This document shows, in pieces, positions 62,787 to 64,000 of a stretch of 64,000 bases of DNA. Below the pieces are notes generated by a model. It made no database searches. It was not told where the DNA came from and worked only from the letters and a program-made list of their open reading frames with translations. The translations under genes were made by a program, and so were the position numbers. The DNA comes from Capnocytophaga canis (lineage in GTDB: Bacteria > Bacteroidota > Bacteroidia > Flavobacteriales > Flavobacteriaceae): assembly GCF_000827555.1 (NCBI RefSeq), contig NZ_CDOI01000148.1, positions 30,141 through 94,140 on the forward strand, read 5' to 3'. Position 1 is the first letter of the stretch. Each line of letters opens with the position of its first letter.

Positions 62787-63839
62787 ATGAATAAATATTT
62801 TTTCTTACTCCTGTCACTGATTCTTTTTTCTTGCTCTAAAAAAGAGAGGGCTTCCGTCCTTCCTGAGGAAATTAAAGTTGAGAACGTTGAAAAAATTGAA
62901 AGAATCAAACTGAAGTCAAAAGTGTTGATTGATAGTATTTTAGGAGCTTTTAGCGTAGCTAATGACTCAAGGCATATTTTTTTGAGTACTCCTGAAAATA
63001 CTGAATCCAAAAGCTTACTTCAAATTTTCAATAAAAAAGGAGTTTTAGAAGCCAGTGTATTAAACCGAGGTGGAGGGCCAAATGATGTAATCAATGCTCG
63101 AATCATTAAACAAAGAAACGAAAAAAATAGTTTATGGATAAACGATGTAACTTCTCGAAAGTTGAAATTGTTAAATGTTTCGGAATCAATATCAAATCAA
63201 TCTGCAAAGATAGATCAGGTAGTTCGTTTTAACGAGGCTTCTGCCTACGCTTTTTTTATAAAAGATTCCCTTTTCGTATTGGAAACGATGAAAAATAGTA
63301 ACTATTGGCTTACGTTTTTTAACCCTATAACCCAAACTACTGTTTTTGACAAACCTATATATCCAAACTCATCGAAGCATTTTACAGTTTTATACCAAAG
63401 TATTTGGGCTGCTAAAAGTGATAAAACTTGGATAGTTGGGGCTATGGAAGCCTTGAATCAAATAAATTTTGTTTCTTTGGTTGATGCCAAAAAATCGTTT
63501 TCAGTATCTTTGGGTTCAGCAACAGATGTTGAAAAGGCAATAGACAATGAAGGAGTGGTAAAACATGCCTATTATTGCGATGTTGCTACTACCTCCGAGT
63601 ATATATTTGCTTTGAAATTAGACCAAGTGGAGGAAGAATCTTATGAAATTGCTAAGCCTGTTACGGTTGAAGTTCTTGATTGGAACGGAAAACCACAGTA
63701 TGTTTTAGAAATTGATGAATATCTTTTAGATATTTCAGTAGATGAAGAGTTTAAAAAAATATACGGACTTGGTATTGATGGTACTGTATATGAATATGAA
63801 TATGAATTGAACGGTATTTTGCAACACCTAAACAACTAA
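62787..63839 (+). CDS. 6-bladed propeller lipoprotein, second of pair
   Basis: 350 aa from the ATG at 62787 (lipoprotein signal LSLILFSC); an in-frame ATG at 62766 adds only 7 residues. The pattern matches the preceding gene: LNRGGGPNDVINARI (blade turn), WNGKPQYVLEIDEYLLDISVDEEFKKIYGL near the C-terminus. It ends 50 bp ahead of a terminator shared with the tRNA-Val gene. Ligand unknown. Confidence 0.82.
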   Translation: MNKYFFLLLSLILFSCSKKERASVLPEEIKVENVEKIERIKLKSKVLIDSILGAFSVANDSRHIFLSTPENTESKSLLQIFNKKGVLEASVLNRGGGPNDVINARIIKQRNEKNSLWINDVTSRKLKLLNVSESISNQSAKIDQVVRFNEASAYAFFIKDSLFVLETMKNSNYWLTFFNPITQTTVFDKPIYPNSSKHFTVLYQSIWAAKSDKTWIVGAMEALNQINFVSLVDAKKSFSVSLGSATDVEKAIDNEGVVKHAYYCDVATTSEYIFALKLDQVEEESYEIAKPVTVEVLDWNGKPQYVLEIDEYLLDISVDEEFKKIYGLGIDGTVYEYEYELNGILQHLNN

Positions 63840-63888
63840 AAATCAAACAAATAGATAAAAATAACAAAATAATCTACGATTATAAACA

Positions 63889-63922
63889 AAAAAAATCTTC
63901 AAGCAAACTTGAAGATTTTTTT
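63889..63922. terminator. Bidirectional terminator between the propeller gene and tRNA-Val
   Basis: AAAAAAATCTTCAAG (63889-63903) and CTTGAAGATTTTTTT (63908-63922) form a 15-bp stem with a 4-nt loop and T-runs on both strands. Confidence 0.85.
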
Positions 63923-63925
63923 CTG

Positions 63926-64000
63926 TGGGTCCTACTGGATTCGAACCAGTGACCCTCTGCTTGTAAGGCAGATGCTCTGAACCAGCTGAGCTAAGAACCC
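63926..64000 (-). tRNA. tRNA-Val (anticodon TAC)
   Basis: 75 nt, ending exactly at the window edge. Acceptor stem GGGTTCT/AGGACCC with discriminator A. Anticodon loop CTTACAA between CTGC and GCAG arms. T loop TTCGAAT. The 3' CCA is not encoded. Confidence 0.95.

Noticed and set aside
1..64000. CRISPR array, prophage, rRNA operon or replication origin
   Set aside because: No regularly spaced repeats, phage structural genes, rRNA signatures or dnaA/DnaA-box cluster were seen in the window.

Overview
The window is about 64 kb of AT-rich DNA from a member of the Bacteroidota, almost certainly family Flavobacteriaceae. A host-associated genus such as Capnocytophaga fits best, but that is an inference. 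The evidence is the promoter grammar (TTTG, a spacer of about 19 nt, then TAnnTTTG) upstream of many genes, the rarity of Shine-Dalgarno sequences, the lipoproteins and TonB-dependent uptake proteins, the split transketolase, the menaquinone gene menC, and gene neighbourhoods typical of flavobacteria.

Layout. Positions 1-9.5 kb: pnp and rpsO, an amidase / MCE protein / two Fe-S protein cluster, an ArsC-family reductase and an NlpC/P60 protein whose catalytic Cys is Ala. 9.5-20.6 kb: an outer-membrane protein, a SprT-like protease, two tandem stand-alone Aer-like PAS proteins, several repeat elements, metK behind a SAM-II riboswitch, fixH with a SafE-like gene, tonB, gcvH, menC, a tRNA-Leu/Lys/Lys cluster and aroK. 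20.6-25.4 kb: a 6-bladed propeller lipoprotein, a decay zone with RND-pump and IS1-transposase remnants, and a HmuY-like lipoprotein with its TonB-dependent receptor. 25.4-31.9 kb: tsaE, aroE, a small mobile-element-like repeat, a formate/nitrite channel, a GH110 alpha-galactosidase and HMG-CoA lyase. 32-42.3 kb: mostly housekeeping genes (comEC, clpC, ffh, cca, kdsA, marC). 42.3-49.5 kb: a broken lipoprotein gene, a LolD-like ATPase with a 52-aa membrane protein, a HAD phosphatase, dapB and a large Asp-box repeat protein. 49.7-57.3 kb: an aminotransferase pair and the two halves of transketolase, separated by a HU-like protein, an aminotransferase, an MscS channel and a lipoprotein. 57.6-64 kb: a GH13 lipoprotein amylase and MFS transporter, an NVEALA-type peptide with two 6-bladed propeller lipoproteins, and tRNA-Val.

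How the genes relate. The surface genes (TonB, HmuY/receptor, GH110, GH13, propeller lipoproteins) suit an organism living on host glycans, starch and haem. The least explained parts are the NVEALA/propeller locus, the duplicated PAS-only proteins, the repeated structured element at 13.1 and 20.3 kb, and several family members that have lost canonical metal-binding or catalytic residues.
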